This document shows, one piece after another, positions 46,384 through 55,526 of a stretch of DNA of 64,000 bases. Every line of letters begins with the position of its first letter. The stretch's first letter is position 1. The notes under the pieces are model-generated. The model was not told the origin of the DNA, searched no databases, and saw only the letters and a program-made list of their open reading frames with translations. The translations under genes and the position numbers were made by a program. The stretch lies in the NCBI GenBank assembly GCA_963785765.1, contig CAWAWM010000001.1:124001-188000 (forward strand), in the 5' to 3' direction. The DNA is from DATBGO01 sp963785765 (GTDB lineage Bacteria; Actinomycetota; Actinomycetes; Streptosporangiales; Streptosporangiaceae).

Positions 46384-46674
46384 GTGGACAGCTGGAGCTT
46401 CCTTACCAATCATGCCCGCGTGCTGCTGTGCATCGCGCACGACCCGGGCATGCGGCTGCGCGACATCGCGGCCAGGGTCGGCATTACCGAGCGAAGCGCC
46501 TACGGGATCGTCACCGATCTCGCCGAATCCGGCTACATCGTCAAGCAGAAGGACGGCCGCCGGAACCGGTACCAGATCCAGGCGCATCTCCCGATGCGGG
46601 AATCCGCCAGCCAGCAGCCGCCCATCGGCGAGGTTCTGGCCTTGCTCACCAGGGCCGGCCCGGACAGCCCATGA
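46384..46674 (+). CDS. Small winged-helix transcriptional regulator
   Basis: About 96 residues, MarR/ArsR-like winged helix: NHARVLLCIAHDPGMRLRDI, recognition helix region VGITERSAYGIVTDLAES, and wing GYIVKQKDGRRNRYQIQ. There is no sensing domain beyond a short tail (PIGEVLALLTRA), so it probably acts as a simple dimeric repressor. It appears leaderless, and its own promoter contains the CTAG motif also found before the lipid operon. Autoregulation and control of that operon are inferred. Confidence 0.8.
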   Translation: MDSWSFLTNHARVLLCIAHDPGMRLRDIAARVGITERSAYGIVTDLAESGYIVKQKDGRRNRYQIQAHLPMRESASQQPPIGEVLALLTRAGPDSP

Positions 46675-46733
46675 CGATGGCCGGCCCGCGCGATCGCTGA
46701 CCGGAGCTGGCCGGCACAGGAAGGGACGCGGCC

Positions 46734-47432
46734 ATGGTCAGTACCGGCATGGCCGGGATTATTGCCGCACTGTCGGCGGACGGCGCACGGGGCCTGGCCG
46801 GCGTTCCAGCCGGGACATGCGCGCAACTTCTCGACGTGACCGGGCTCGCGGTGAGCGTGCTCGCTGCCCGCAGCGGTCATGAGATGGTCTGGCGAACCGA
46901 CAAGGCCAGTGCCCGCCTCGATGACCTGCAGTTCACCCTGGGACAGGGACCGGGCGTTGATGCGGTCGCGGCGGGCGAGATTGTCCTGGAGCCGGACCTG
47001 GCCACGGTGCCGACCCGGCGATGGGAGATGTTCGCGCCGGCCGCGGTCGAACTCGGCGTGCGGGCCGTTTTCGCGGTCCCGCTGCAGATCGGGGCCATCC
47101 GCCTGGGCGTCCTGCTGGCCTACCGGGAGGCGCCAGGCCCGATGGGTCACGGCGCCCTCACCGACACGCTAGCCTTCGCTGACGCGGCGACAGGCGCGCT
47201 GCTCGGGCACGGCAGCGGGCCTGGGGCCCCGGACTGGCTTGCTGACCAGCCGACCGGGTACCGGGCTCAGGTCCACCAGGCCACTGGGATGATCACCGTC
47301 CAGCTCGGGGTGGCCCCGGCGGATGCGCTGGTCCGGCTGCGCGCCCATGCTTTCAGCCAGCGCCGCGCCCTGACAGATGTGGCGGCGGACGTGGTGGCGC
47401 GGCGATTGAGATTCGACAACGATACTGAATAA
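46734..47432 (+). CDS. GAF-ANTAR regulatory protein
   Basis: About 232 residues. The N-terminal GAF-like sensor (residues 10-150) has VTGLAVSVLAARSGHEMVW, LQFTLGQGPGVDAVAAGE and AVFAVPLQIGAIRLGVLLAY. The C-terminal ANTAR domain (HQATGMITVQLGVAPADALV, RLRAHAFSQRRALTDVAADV) would bind RNA hairpins and cause transcription antitermination. This is the first of two such genes in a row followed by a SpoIIE phosphatase, a typical actinobacterial stress/sensor cluster. Ligand unknown. Confidence 0.87.
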   Translation: MVSTGMAGIIAALSADGARGLAGVPAGTCAQLLDVTGLAVSVLAARSGHEMVWRTDKASARLDDLQFTLGQGPGVDAVAAGEIVLEPDLATVPTRRWEMFAPAAVELGVRAVFAVPLQIGAIRLGVLLAYREAPGPMGHGALTDTLAFADAATGALLGHGSGPGAPDWLADQPTGYRAQVHQATGMITVQLGVAPADALVRLRAHAFSQRRALTDVAADVVARRLRFDNDTE

Positions 47433-47504
47433 CGGTCAGGGCACCGACGAGACCGTGGCCTGCCAGGCTGGCGGGGCTGGCGGGGCTGGCGGGGCCCGGC
47501 CGGC

Positions 47505-47570
47505 TGGCTGAAAGGTAACAGCGGCCGGTTGGCGGACAGGTAATACTGGCCAGATGGCTGAAAGGTAACA
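47505..47570 (+). promoter_or_regulatory. Three direct repeats at 25-bp spacing before a GAF-ANTAR gene
   Basis: TGGCTGAAAGGTAACA occurs at 47505-47520 and 47555-47570, with the variant TGGCGGACAGGTAATA at 47530-47545. The three copies start exactly 25 bp apart and end six bases before the GTG at 47577. Such phased iterons suggest cooperative protein binding or a regulated leader. Just upstream, at about 47470-47494, is a short GGCGGGGCT tandem repeat. Confidence 0.6.
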
Positions 47571-47576
47571 GGGACA

Positions 47577-48353
47577 GTGGCGGTTATCGACAGGGAACAG
47601 CGTCTCGCGGAGACATTCGTCGAGCTGGCGGACACTCTGGTGGCCGATTTCGACGTCATCGACTTCCTTCAGACCCTGGCGTCCCGCTGCGTGGAACTGC
47701 TCGATGTGGCCGCCGCCGGCCTGGTGCTCGCGGATCACAGCGGCTCGCTGGTGACCGTGGCTGCCTCCGATGAGCGGGCGCGCCTCCTCGAGCTCTTTGA
47801 AGTCCAGAACGACGAGGGTCCGTGCCGGGACTGCTACCGGCTAGGGACCGCGGTCGTCAACGTGGACCTGGACGGTGCGCGGGACCGCTGGCCGCGGTTC
47901 GCGCCGAAGGCGGTCGCGGCCGGGTTCTGCTCAGCTGATGCGCTGCCGCTGCGGCTGCGCAGCCAGGCAGTCGGCTCGCTCAACCTGTTTCGGGCCAGGC
48001 CAGGCGGACTGAGCAGCCAGCAGCTGCGGCTGGCCCAGGCCCTCGCGGATGCGGCCACGATCGGCATCCTGCAGCAGCGAACGATCCGCCAGGGCGAGGT
48101 CACGGCGGGACAGCTGCAGGCGGCGCTGACCAGCCGGGTCGTCATCGAGCAGGCCAAGGGCGTGCTCGCCGAGCGGATGCAGATCAGCACCGACGACGCG
48201 TTCGGGATATTGCGTGCCGCCGCCCGGTCCCGTAACCGGCTGCTCTCCGACCTCGCTCGCGAGATCGCCAGCAGCGCCATCAGCGCGGCGGACGTTGCCG
48301 ACCTGCTCGGCCCGGCCGTCACCAGGCCGCCGGGACCAGGCCGAGCACGGTAA
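47577..48353 (+). CDS. GAF-ANTAR regulatory protein
   Basis: About 258 residues. The GAF sensor has VIDFLQTLASRCVELLDVAA, FEVQNDEGPCRDCYRLG (two Cys close together) and LPLRLRSQAVGSLNLFRARP. The ANTAR domain has LTSRVVIEQAKGVLAERMQI and DDAFGILRAAARSRNRLLSD. It is a closer match to canonical ANTAR than its neighbour. The GTG start lies right after the 25-bp repeats. It is expected to regulate genes by RNA binding in response to a small ligand or redox state; the paired Cys could be redox-sensitive, an inference. Confidence 0.9.
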   Translation: MAVIDREQRLAETFVELADTLVADFDVIDFLQTLASRCVELLDVAAAGLVLADHSGSLVTVAASDERARLLELFEVQNDEGPCRDCYRLGTAVVNVDLDGARDRWPRFAPKAVAAGFCSADALPLRLRSQAVGSLNLFRARPGGLSSQQLRLAQALADAATIGILQQRTIRQGEVTAGQLQAALTSRVVIEQAKGVLAERMQISTDDAFGILRAAARSRNRLLSDLAREIASSAISAADVADLLGPAVTRPPGPGRAR

Positions 48354-48555
48354 GCCTGGCTTGTCCCGATCGCGCCGGCATTGCCCGGGCGCTGCTGGCC
48401 TTCGACCGTGCCGAGTTCGTCCTTATCGCGGTCATCTTTGGCTAAAGGCCCACCTCACAGGCCCAGCAGTGTGGTTGACTTCCAGCTCTGGAGGCCTGGA
48501 CCTCGCTCGCCCGGATGCTGGTACGCATGTCACCACGTCGGCGGAAGCGGCAGAT

Positions 48556-50097
48556 ATGAAGGTCTTCAGCAGCGCCCCGGATCCCGAACCGACCCCGGGC
48601 TGGACCGCGCCAGGTGCCGGGCTCGCCGTGGTAGCCGGGCCAGGCCCGCGATGGCCGGCCGCACCGCCGCGCCATGGTTCGGCTGCCCGCGCCCAGGAGC
48701 CCTTCCGCCGCGTCGCCCAGCTGGCCGCCCTGGTCCTCGGCACCCGGCTGGCGTGCGTCGCCATCGCCGGTGAGCGGTCCTGGCCCGACCGCGGGGGGCC
48801 AGGCACCGGATACTACGGTGCCGGATACCTCGGGGCCGGAGAGCACGGGAACGGACAGCACGGGAACGGACAGCACGGGAACGGACAGCACGGGAACGGA
48901 CAGCACGGGAACAGAGAGCACGGGAACGGACAGCACGGGTTCGGATACCACGGGTTCGGATACCACGGGGCCGGGTCCGCGGCCCAGCGGCCGAGCGTGG
49001 CCGAGACGGCATGGTGCCAGTGCGTGATTGACACCGCGGAGATGCTGGTCGTCGATGATGCCCGGCTTGACCCGCGCACCAGGGCCAGCTGGCCGGTCGA
49101 GCCCGGGAGCGTGATCGCCTGGGCTGGCTTCCCCATCCTCGACCCGGCCGGCCACGTCGTCGGGGCGCTCTGCGTGGCTGATGCCGTGCCGCGGCACTGG
49201 AGCGCCACCGAGGTCGAGGTCCTCGCCAACCTGGCCTTCGTTGCCTCCCGCGAGGTTGCGCTCCGGGTCGCATTGCAGCACGGCGCAGAGCGCGCGGAGC
49301 TGGCTCAGACCCTGCAGGAGAGCCTGCTGCCGCCGCGGCTGCCCCAGATCCCCGGCCTGCAGGTAGCGGCCAGGTACGTGGCCGGCGGGACGGGCGCTGA
49401 GGTGCTCGGGGACTTCTACGATGTGTTTCCCTCGGTGCGGGGGAGCTGGGGCATCGTGGTCGGCGATGTCTGCGGCAAGGGTGCCGCGGCCGCCAAGAGC
49501 ACCGCTTTGGCCCGCTACACGCTGCGCGCCGAGGCGCACCGGCAAACCAGGCCGAGCCTGATCCTGGCCGCCCTGAATCAGGCTCTACTGGACTGGATCA
49601 CCGATGATCCGCGGTTCCTCACCGCCATCTACGCCACCGCGAGGCCGACGCTCGGCGGGGCCTCGGTACAGCTCAGTTCGGCTGGTCACCCGCTGGCCCT
49701 GATCCGCCGGAGGGACGGGCGCGTTCAGACCTTCGGGCGACCAGGGGCGCTGCTGGGGCTGCTGCCCGATCCCGAGCTGCATGACGCACATCGCCTGCTG
49801 CGGGCCGGCGACTGCCTGATCATGTTCACCGACGGCGTCACCGAGGCACGCAGCCGGATCGACCGCGCACTCTACGGCGACGACCGGCTCCGCGACGTCA
49901 TCGCCGGACTCGACGAGGAGGGCGCGGACCAGATCGCGGATGCCATCCAGCACGCTGTGCTTGCCTTTAGCCGCGCGGACATCAGCGACGACACGGTCAT
50001 CCTCGTACTGAAGGTGCCCCGCTACGAGACCAGGCGCCAGCAGCTCCAGCAGCTGCTGGCCATGGAGCCACGAGCTGGCGGTCTTCCGGCCCGGTAG
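48556..50097 (+). CDS. GAF / PP2C-type SpoIIE phosphatase
   Basis: About 513 residues. The N-terminal GAF-type domain (residues about 50-250) is interrupted after RSWPDRGGPGTGYYG by a Gly/His/Asn/Gln repeat (HGNGQ units) before continuing (WCQCVIDTAEMLVVDDARLD, GFPILDPAGHVVGALCVAD). The C-terminal SpoIIE phosphatase has LAQTLQESLLPPRLPQIPGL, GDFYDVFP, VVGDVCGKGAAAAKSTAL, SAGHPLALIRR, FTDGVTEAR and ISDDTVILVLKV metal-binding Asp residues. Such phosphatases act on anti-anti-sigma factors or related phosphoproteins. ATG 48556 is used; no other in-frame start is convincing. Confidence 0.9.
   Translation: MKVFSSAPDPEPTPGWTAPGAGLAVVAGPGPRWPAAPPRHGSAARAQEPFRRVAQLAALVLGTRLACVAIAGERSWPDRGGPGTGYYGAGYLGAGEHGNGQHGNGQHGNGQHGNGQHGNREHGNGQHGFGYHGFGYHGAGSAAQRPSVAETAWCQCVIDTAEMLVVDDARLDPRTRASWPVEPGSVIAWAGFPILDPAGHVVGALCVADAVPRHWSATEVEVLANLAFVASREVALRVALQHGAERAELAQTLQESLLPPRLPQIPGLQVAARYVAGGTGAEVLGDFYDVFPSVRGSWGIVVGDVCGKGAAAAKSTALARYTLRAEAHRQTRPSLILAALNQALLDWITDDPRFLTAIYATARPTLGGASVQLSSAGHPLALIRRRDGRVQTFGRPGALLGLLPDPELHDAHRLLRAGDCLIMFTDGVTEARSRIDRALYGDDRLRDVIAGLDEEGADQIADAIQHAVLAFSRADISDDTVILVLKVPRYETRRQQLQQLLAMEPRAGGLPAR
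48841..48970 (+). repeat. 15-bp tandem repeat in the GAF-phosphatase gene
   Basis: About nine in-frame copies of CACGGGAACGGACAG-like units encode HGNGQ with variants HGNRE and HGFGY. Copies 2-5 are identical. In-frame expansion or contraction would change the length of a loop within the GAF domain without breaking the gene. Confidence 0.9.
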
Positions 50098-50171
50098 CCT
50101 CGTCCGGGGAGAAGATCAGCAGGCGAGGGCGGCCGCGCACGGCGCGGCGAGCCACAGATGGGGAACCTGAC

Positions 50172-51125
50172 ATGCGAAGCATCTGGATGGGCGGCCTAGC
50201 GGTCTCGGCGCAGGGGCTCGGCTGTATGGGCATGAGCGAGTGGTACGGCGAGACCGACTGGGACTCATCGATCGCGACGATCCACCGGGCGCTCGATCTC
50301 GGCGTGACGTTTATCGACACCGCCGATATCTACGGTGCCGGGCATAACGAGGTCCTCGTCGGCCGGGGGATCAGCGGGCGCAGGGACGAGGTACAGCTCG
50401 CGACGAAGTTCGGTATCGACCGGTCAGGCGGTGACGAAAAGCGGGTCATCCGCGGCGAGCGCGGCTACGTGAAGCGGTCCTGCGAATCTTCGCTCACCAG
50501 GCTCGGCGTCGACGTGATCGACCTGTACTACCTGCACCGTCCGCCGCAGACCGCCGAGATCGAGGAGACCGTCGGCGCGATGGCCGAACTGGTCACCGAG
50601 GGCAAGGTGCGTTACCTCGGCCTCTCCGAGGTCGACAACGACCTGCTGCGCCGGGCCTGCGCGGTGCACCCGATCGCGGCGGTGCAGAGCGAGTACTCGC
50701 TCTGGGCCCGCGATCCCGAGACGGCCGTCCTCGATGCGCTGCGCGAACTCGGCGTGGGCCTCGTTTCCTATTCCCCGCTGGGCCGGGGCTTCCTGACCGG
50801 CACAGTCGACGTGGCCGCGCTGGATGACAAGGATTTCCGGGGCCACAACCCGCGGTTCACCGGGGCCGCGGGCGCCGCCAACCAGGCCATCGCCGATGCG
50901 GTGCGCGGGGTAGCTGAGGCGAAGGGCGTCCCGCCGGCCCAGGTGGCACTGGCCTGGGTGCACGCGCAGGGGGAGCGGCTGGGTTTCCCGGTCGTCCCGA
51001 TTCCCGGCACCAAGCGCGTGACGTGGCTGGAACAGAACGTGGCCGCGCTCGACGTCACTCTCACCGCGGACGAATTGTCCGTGCTAGACAGGCTTGGGGA
51101 CCAGGTGGTCGGAGCCCGCTATTGA
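50172..51125 (+). CDS. Aldo/keto reductase, AKR13-like
   Basis: About 317 residues. TIM-barrel NADPH reductase: LGCMGMSEWYGETDWD, VTFIDTADIYGAGHNEVLVG (Asp/Tyr), VQLATKFGI (Lys), YYLHRPPQTAEIEETVG (His), LSEVDNDLLRRA, SYSPLGRGFLTG and VPIPGTKRVTWLEQN. ATG 50172 follows a GGGGAAC region. Sequence pattern fits the AKR13/IolS-like branch, distinct from the other AKR at 20576. Broad aldehyde/ketone substrates; no pathway can be assigned from neighbours. Confidence 0.92.
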   Translation: MRSIWMGGLAVSAQGLGCMGMSEWYGETDWDSSIATIHRALDLGVTFIDTADIYGAGHNEVLVGRGISGRRDEVQLATKFGIDRSGGDEKRVIRGERGYVKRSCESSLTRLGVDVIDLYYLHRPPQTAEIEETVGAMAELVTEGKVRYLGLSEVDNDLLRRACAVHPIAAVQSEYSLWARDPETAVLDALRELGVGLVSYSPLGRGFLTGTVDVAALDDKDFRGHNPRFTGAAGAANQAIADAVRGVAEAKGVPPAQVALAWVHAQGERLGFPVVPIPGTKRVTWLEQNVAALDVTLTADELSVLDRLGDQVVGARY

Positions 51126-51278
51126 CTCGTCCGGGCGCGGAGGCATGACGCGCAGCTCAGCACGGGTATGAATGCCTGGGCCGGCGCGGACAGGCGGCGC
51201 TCGCGGGTACTGGTATTTGCTGACAATTGGTAGCCGTATAGGGTGAAACCCTTAAAGCGAACCATGGGGGTGCTGGGC

Positions 51279-52073
51279 ATGGCTTTGTGGCGCAAGTTCG
51301 CGGCGGAATTGCTTGGAACCGCATTGCTGGTGTTCTTCGGGGTCGGTGCGGCGACCCTCATGTTCGGGTTCAAGTTCGACGGGGGCAGCATCGCGGCGGG
51401 CGTGGTCGCTACGGCGTTCACGTTCGGGCTGGTGCTGCTGGCGCTGGTCTACGTCATCGGGCCGGTTTCAGGCTGCCACGTCAACCCCGCAGTGACCCTG
51501 GGCGCCCTGCTGGCCCGCCGCCTCCCGCTGGTCGAGGCGGCCGGCTACTGGGTGGCCCAGTTCGTCGGCGGCATCCTGGGCGCGCTGCTGCTGTGGGGCA
51601 TGTTCAACACCTCACCGTTGTACAGCACATCCAAGACCGGTCTCGGCACGGACGGATGGGGCGCGCAATCTGACATCCACATCGGCGCGGGCGGCGCCTT
51701 TCTCGCGGAGGTCATCCTGACGGCGATGTTCGTGTTCATCGTCCTCGGGGTCACCAGCAAGATCGGCAACACGATCACCGCGGGCATAGTGATCGGCCTG
51801 GGCCTGACGCTGGTGCACCTGGTCGGCATAACGATCACCGGGACGTCAGTGAACCCCGCGCGCAGCCTCGGCCCCGCTCTGATCGTCGGGGGTACCGCGC
51901 TGAGCCAGGTCTGGCTGTTCATCGTCGCGCCGCTGGTCGGCGGCCTGGTGGCCGCCGGGCTGCACTACCTCGTCTATCCCACGCCGACGCCGGCCGCGGT
52001 GGAGCCTGCAGCGGTGCCGCTCGCCGAGGAGATCAGCAGGACACCTGGCAGTCCGGACGGGCCAGGGCGCTGA
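51279..52073 (+). CDS. Aquaporin (MIP family)
   Basis: About 264 residues, six helices and two half-helices with NPA motifs (GCHVNPAVTLG and TSVNPARSLGPAL). The Arg after the second NPA and the narrow-pore residues fit water-selective AqpZ-type channels more than glycerol facilitators. Start choice: GTG 51243 and ATG 51264 are also in frame, but the family begins MALWRKFAAELLGT at ATG 51279. The C-terminal tail (EPAAVPLAEEISRTPGS) is hydrophilic and slightly overlaps the convergent WS/DGAT gene. Confidence 0.93.
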   Translation: MALWRKFAAELLGTALLVFFGVGAATLMFGFKFDGGSIAAGVVATAFTFGLVLLALVYVIGPVSGCHVNPAVTLGALLARRLPLVEAAGYWVAQFVGGILGALLLWGMFNTSPLYSTSKTGLGTDGWGAQSDIHIGAGGAFLAEVILTAMFVFIVLGVTSKIGNTITAGIVIGLGLTLVHLVGITITGTSVNPARSLGPALIVGGTALSQVWLFIVAPLVGGLVAAGLHYLVYPTPTPAAVEPAAVPLAEEISRTPGSPDGPGR

Positions 52074-53485
52074 TTTCCGCGTCGACGAGGGTCACCAGCC
52101 GGTCGTGATCGGGCACCAGGCTCGCATCGGTCGCGACGCCGACGGTCAGCTGCCCGGCGTAACTGACGGCGCTGAACCCGAGGCCGACCGGCCCGCTGGC
52201 CGGCACCCAGGTGATGAGGCCCGCGATGGGAGTCCCGGCGAGCTGTAGCCGGTGCCGCGGGCCGGCGACGTTCGAAACGATCGCCGTGGCCCGGGCGGCG
52301 AACACGTCGGTCCAGGCGGTCTGCAGGCCGGCCGGGATCTGGCCCATCAGCTCCAGCATGGTGTAGACGAAGGCGCTCTCCCCGCTGTGCTTGATCTGCT
52401 CCATCTGCGCCCTGATCAGGGCCCGCCGCCGGCCGGCGTCAGGCTCTCCAGTGGGCAGCGCCACGAAGACGAGCCCGAACTTGTTGCCTAGCCCCGATCG
52501 GCAGCGGCGCGCCCGGCAGGCGGAGGTTGACCGGCTCGATGACAAGCACCTCCGGTACCAGCGCGTCGTGCTCGAGCAGATAGCAGCGCAGGGCCGAGGT
52601 GATGGCGCCGAGCACCATGTCATTCACGGTTCCGCCGGTCTCGCGGCTCGCGGCCTTGACCGCCTCGACCGGTACCGGCTTGATCCAGGAGCGCTGCTTG
52701 GCACCGGTCAGGCGGCCCTGCAGGAGATTGCGGTCCGCGGTCAGTGCCGAGCCGAGCTTGGCCAGCATGGCCGCATCGGACCGGGTGAAGCTGACCACGT
52801 CGGTGAGCTTGCCGACGTCAGTCAGGGCGGTGCGCAGCGACGCGCCGACGGTCGCGGCGATGGAGGTCCCGTTGCGGCCTGCCGCTGCCACGCGTTCCGC
52901 GGCCCGTCCGGCCGCGCCGGAAGGCCAGACCGCAGTGCGGGTGTCGTCGCGGATCTGTAGCGCTTCGGCGGGCCCGCCGTCCGGCCCGCCGTCGTCGAGC
53001 GGATCGGTCATGGCCAGGAGGACCTGCATCAGGGCCACGCCGTCGGCGATGGCGTGGTGGGTGCGGAGCAACAGCGCGCTGCCGGCCCCGTAGCCCTCGA
53101 ACAGGTGCAGTTCCCACAGCGGCCGGCCTGCTCGCAGCGGGCGGCTGGCCAGGTCGTTGGCGACCCGTTGCAAGGTGGCCTGATCGCCGGGCGCGGGCAG
53201 CCGGGTGCTGGTCACGTGGTCAGTCAGGACGAAGGCCGGGTCATCAGCCCATGCGGGCGCGGCCCAGGGCGCGAGCGTGACCGGCGGGTCGGCGGCCCGC
53301 TGCCGGAACCTGCGGAACCGCGGGATCACCCGGTCCTGGAAGATCTGCAGGACGGCGGGCTGCTCGACGGGCCGGTCGAGCCACATCAAGGTGTTGACCA
53401 CCATGAAGTTGTCCGGCCGGTCCATATGGAGCCACGCCGCGTCCGCTGCGTTCATCGGCTCGGTGCCGACCACGGCGGGAGTCAT
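52033..53485 (-). CDS. WS/DGAT wax ester / triacylglycerol synthase (frameshifted)
   Basis: Acyltransferase making wax esters or triacylglycerol from acyl-CoA. The N-terminal segment (52439-53485) starts MTPAVVGTEPMNAADAAWLH and has the catalytic RTHHAIADGVAL (HHxxxDG) and GGTVNDMVLGAITSALRCYL. The rest (52033 onward) continues LGNKFGLVFVALPTGEPDAG, TAIVSNVAGPRHRLQL and ASGPVGLGFSAVSYAG. The joint is at a CCCC run, 52492-52495; removing one base gives PIGLGNKFGL. The corrected protein is about 484 residues, a normal family length. It could use acyl chains from the local synthase, but that link is only by neighbourhood. Confidence 0.87.
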
Positions 53486-53610
53486 TGGTTCACCTTCCGA
53501 TATCCGTTCCGAAAAGCCGTTGATCCGCCGCGCGACCACTGGATGTGATCTTGCGGCGGATCCGCGGCGTCATGACCTGCAGGGCCGGGCGGATGTTATC
53601 CGCCTGACGG

Positions 53611-54267
53611 TCAGCTGTGCAGCATGGGCTTGCCCAGCGGGAACGGCTTGCCCCCGGTGGCCTGGTTCATCACGCCGAGGAACAGGTACGCGCCCAGGGC
53701 GCAGAAGATGAAGTTGAAGTAGCCGCTCGCCTTGGTCAGGCCTGGTGAGCTCTGGGTGAGGCCCAGCAGGAACAGCAGCAGTGTGACGTCGACCAGGCCG
53801 AGCAGCACCGGGTAGACAACCGGCAGCCGCAGCAGCCCCAGGGTCAGCATCACAATGACGATCAGCCAGGCAATCAGGAACACCTTCTGGGTGGACACCA
53901 TCGCGATCAGCGGGATTCCGAACCAATTGTGGGTCAGGCCGAGCACCAGAACGGCGTCGCTCAGGTAGAAGCCGGCGAAGATGCCGTAAATGCCGCCCAC
54001 CACGCCCTGGCCAACATGCACGGCCCAGATTGCCGCGATGAACATGCCGATTGATGTGGCCGCCACGAGGATCGGAATTGCTGCGCCTGCGACTCCGGCG
54101 GGCACCATACCGATGTTCACCAGGCCCAGTGCCACTGCGCCCACGATAAAGCTGGGAAGCCCGAGCAGCGCTGGATCATTTCCAGGCGGTGCTAGCTCCA
54201 CCTCTTCTTTTTGAGCCGGGTGGACGAGTACGAGTGACTCATCAGCGGCTGCAGTTGAAACTGCCAT
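53611..54267 (-). CDS. Acetate uptake transporter (GPR1/FUN34/YaaH, SatP-like)
   Basis: About 218 residues, six transmembrane helices. Family features: ALLGLPSFIVGAVALGLVN, AAIWAVHVGQGVVGGIYGIF, GFYLSDAVLVLGLTHNWFG and GYFNFIFCALGAYLFLG. It imports acetate (and succinate in some homologues) with protons. ATG 54267 has AAGGAGAGG just upstream, a strong site. It may supply carbon for acyl-CoA synthesis with the CoA-transferase at 23681, but they are not linked in an operon. Confidence 0.92.
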   Translation of the reverse strand: MAVSTAAADESLVLVHPAQKEEVELAPPGNDPALLGLPSFIVGAVALGLVNIGMVPAGVAGAAIPILVAATSIGMFIAAIWAVHVGQGVVGGIYGIFAGFYLSDAVLVLGLTHNWFGIPLIAMVSTQKVFLIAWLIVIVMLTLGLLRLPVVYPVLLGLVDVTLLLFLLGLTQSSPGLTKASGYFNFIFCALGAYLFLGVMNQATGGKPFPLGKPMLHS

Positions 54268-54952
54268 TGCCCTCTCCTTACGGAAGCCTTCCTGAAACAC
54301 CCACGAATGGCGTGAGCCGCCTCTATCTACCGGGCTACGCTGGCCATACGTGGCGTAGTAGGGCCAAACGTCCTGCGTGAGGGCAGGGCCAACGTCCTGG
54401 TTGCCAGCGGCGTCGGTCACCGAGTTCGTGCAGGTAGGCGCGTTGGCGCCGGCTGATCAGGCCGAGCGCTCCAGGTGCCAGCGCAGACCGTGGCCGGCCG
54501 GACCGGCGGTGCGCGCACGGCGGCGGGGGGCTGCGCGAAGCGGAAGATGAGAACCGAGCCGGCCAGGACCCGGACCGGGCAGTAACTGCGGAACCAGGCC
54601 AGCTGCGAACGGTCGGCGCTGTTCAGGGCGGTAGCCGATACCGCAACCCAGCTCGAGATCCGGTCCGGCGGGGTGCCGAGTAGGGAGCGCGACCGGCGGC
54701 TCGGCCCTGGCGGCCTCGGCAAGTCTGCCGGAACCTAGCCAATACAGGGCTTGGTGCTCCTAGGAGGCGGCCGCCATGGCAGGTCTGCCCGGACTCGGTC
54801 TTTCGCTGGGTGCTCTAAATCACATTGGCGGAGCTGGCCGTTACGTCGGCTAGGCGCTGGGTAAGGCGGATGACACGGCGGCCGCGCCGCGGATGGCACC
54901 CGATGGCAGGCGCGGGCTGCAGTGACCGGACCGGCTGGGGCGAAGGGACACC
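54268..54952. other. Long intergenic with possible decayed coding trace
   Basis: 685 bp upstream of satP and before the small membrane protein gene. Minus-strand frames near 54420-54660 give pieces such as SQLAWFRSYCPVRVLAGSVL and HGLRWHLERSA, but no intact gene or clear start. No tRNA or terminator is obvious. The satP promoter should lie within the first 100 bp. Confidence 0.5.
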
Positions 54953-55396
54953 ATGAAGACGATTACAGCGATCATGGTCGTGGCGGTCGGGGCAATCTTG
55001 ACCTTCGCCATCAATGCCCACCCTGGTTTCATCAGCCCGCAGATTGTCGGGCTCGTCCTCATGCTGACGGGCATCACCGGGCTGTGCCTGAACCAGCGCG
55101 GAACCGGGCTGCTCGACCGTCAGCTCGTCATGCTCAGGCACCTGCTCGGTCAGGATGCCAGCGCGATCTCCGGACGCCGGGTTCCGCTGGACGAATTGCT
55201 CGACGATGAGCAGCCCGGCCACGAGCAGCCCGGCCACGATCGGCGCGAATCCGTCGGCACCGCTGCGTGGCCGTCGCAGTCATCGCACCATTCGCCGCCC
55301 AGTGAAGTCTCCATTGACGACACCCCGACGTCACCTGACATCTGGGGCGGTGGCCGGATTCCCGAAGGCATCGGCGCGGGCCGGACGGCTCGGTAG
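54953..55396 (+). CDS. Two-helix membrane protein, DUF6458-like
   Basis: About 147 residues. The first helix (TAIMVVAVGAILTFAIN) and second (IVGLVLMLTGITGLCL) are separated by AHPGFISPQ, a layout seen in small DUF6458-like actinobacterial proteins. A long hydrophilic tail follows, with repeated EQPGHEQPGHD and Ser/Pro-rich sequence. ATG 54953 sits 6 bp after AAGGGAC. Function unknown. Confidence 0.75.
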   Translation: MKTITAIMVVAVGAILTFAINAHPGFISPQIVGLVLMLTGITGLCLNQRGTGLLDRQLVMLRHLLGQDASAISGRRVPLDELLDDEQPGHEQPGHDRRESVGTAAWPSQSSHHSPPSEVSIDDTPTSPDIWGGGRIPEGIGAGRTAR

Positions 55397-55526
55397 CGAC
55401 ACCCTGCCGGGCCTGAAGGAGGCGCTGACCGGGCCGGTCCGCTGACCGGGCCGGTCAAGCTGAGTCGCGACGGCGGTATTCACGGCCTAGCGGCAGGCTG
55501 GCTACCAGCTGGTGCTGCTGGTGCGG

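Noticed and set aside
48841..48970. Possible CRISPR or origin iterons
   Set aside because: 15-bp contiguous in-frame repeats inside an intact gene.
54417..54722. Candidate minus-strand gene
   Set aside because: No family motif, no ribosome site, Pro/Arg-rich; recognisable pieces lie in different frames.
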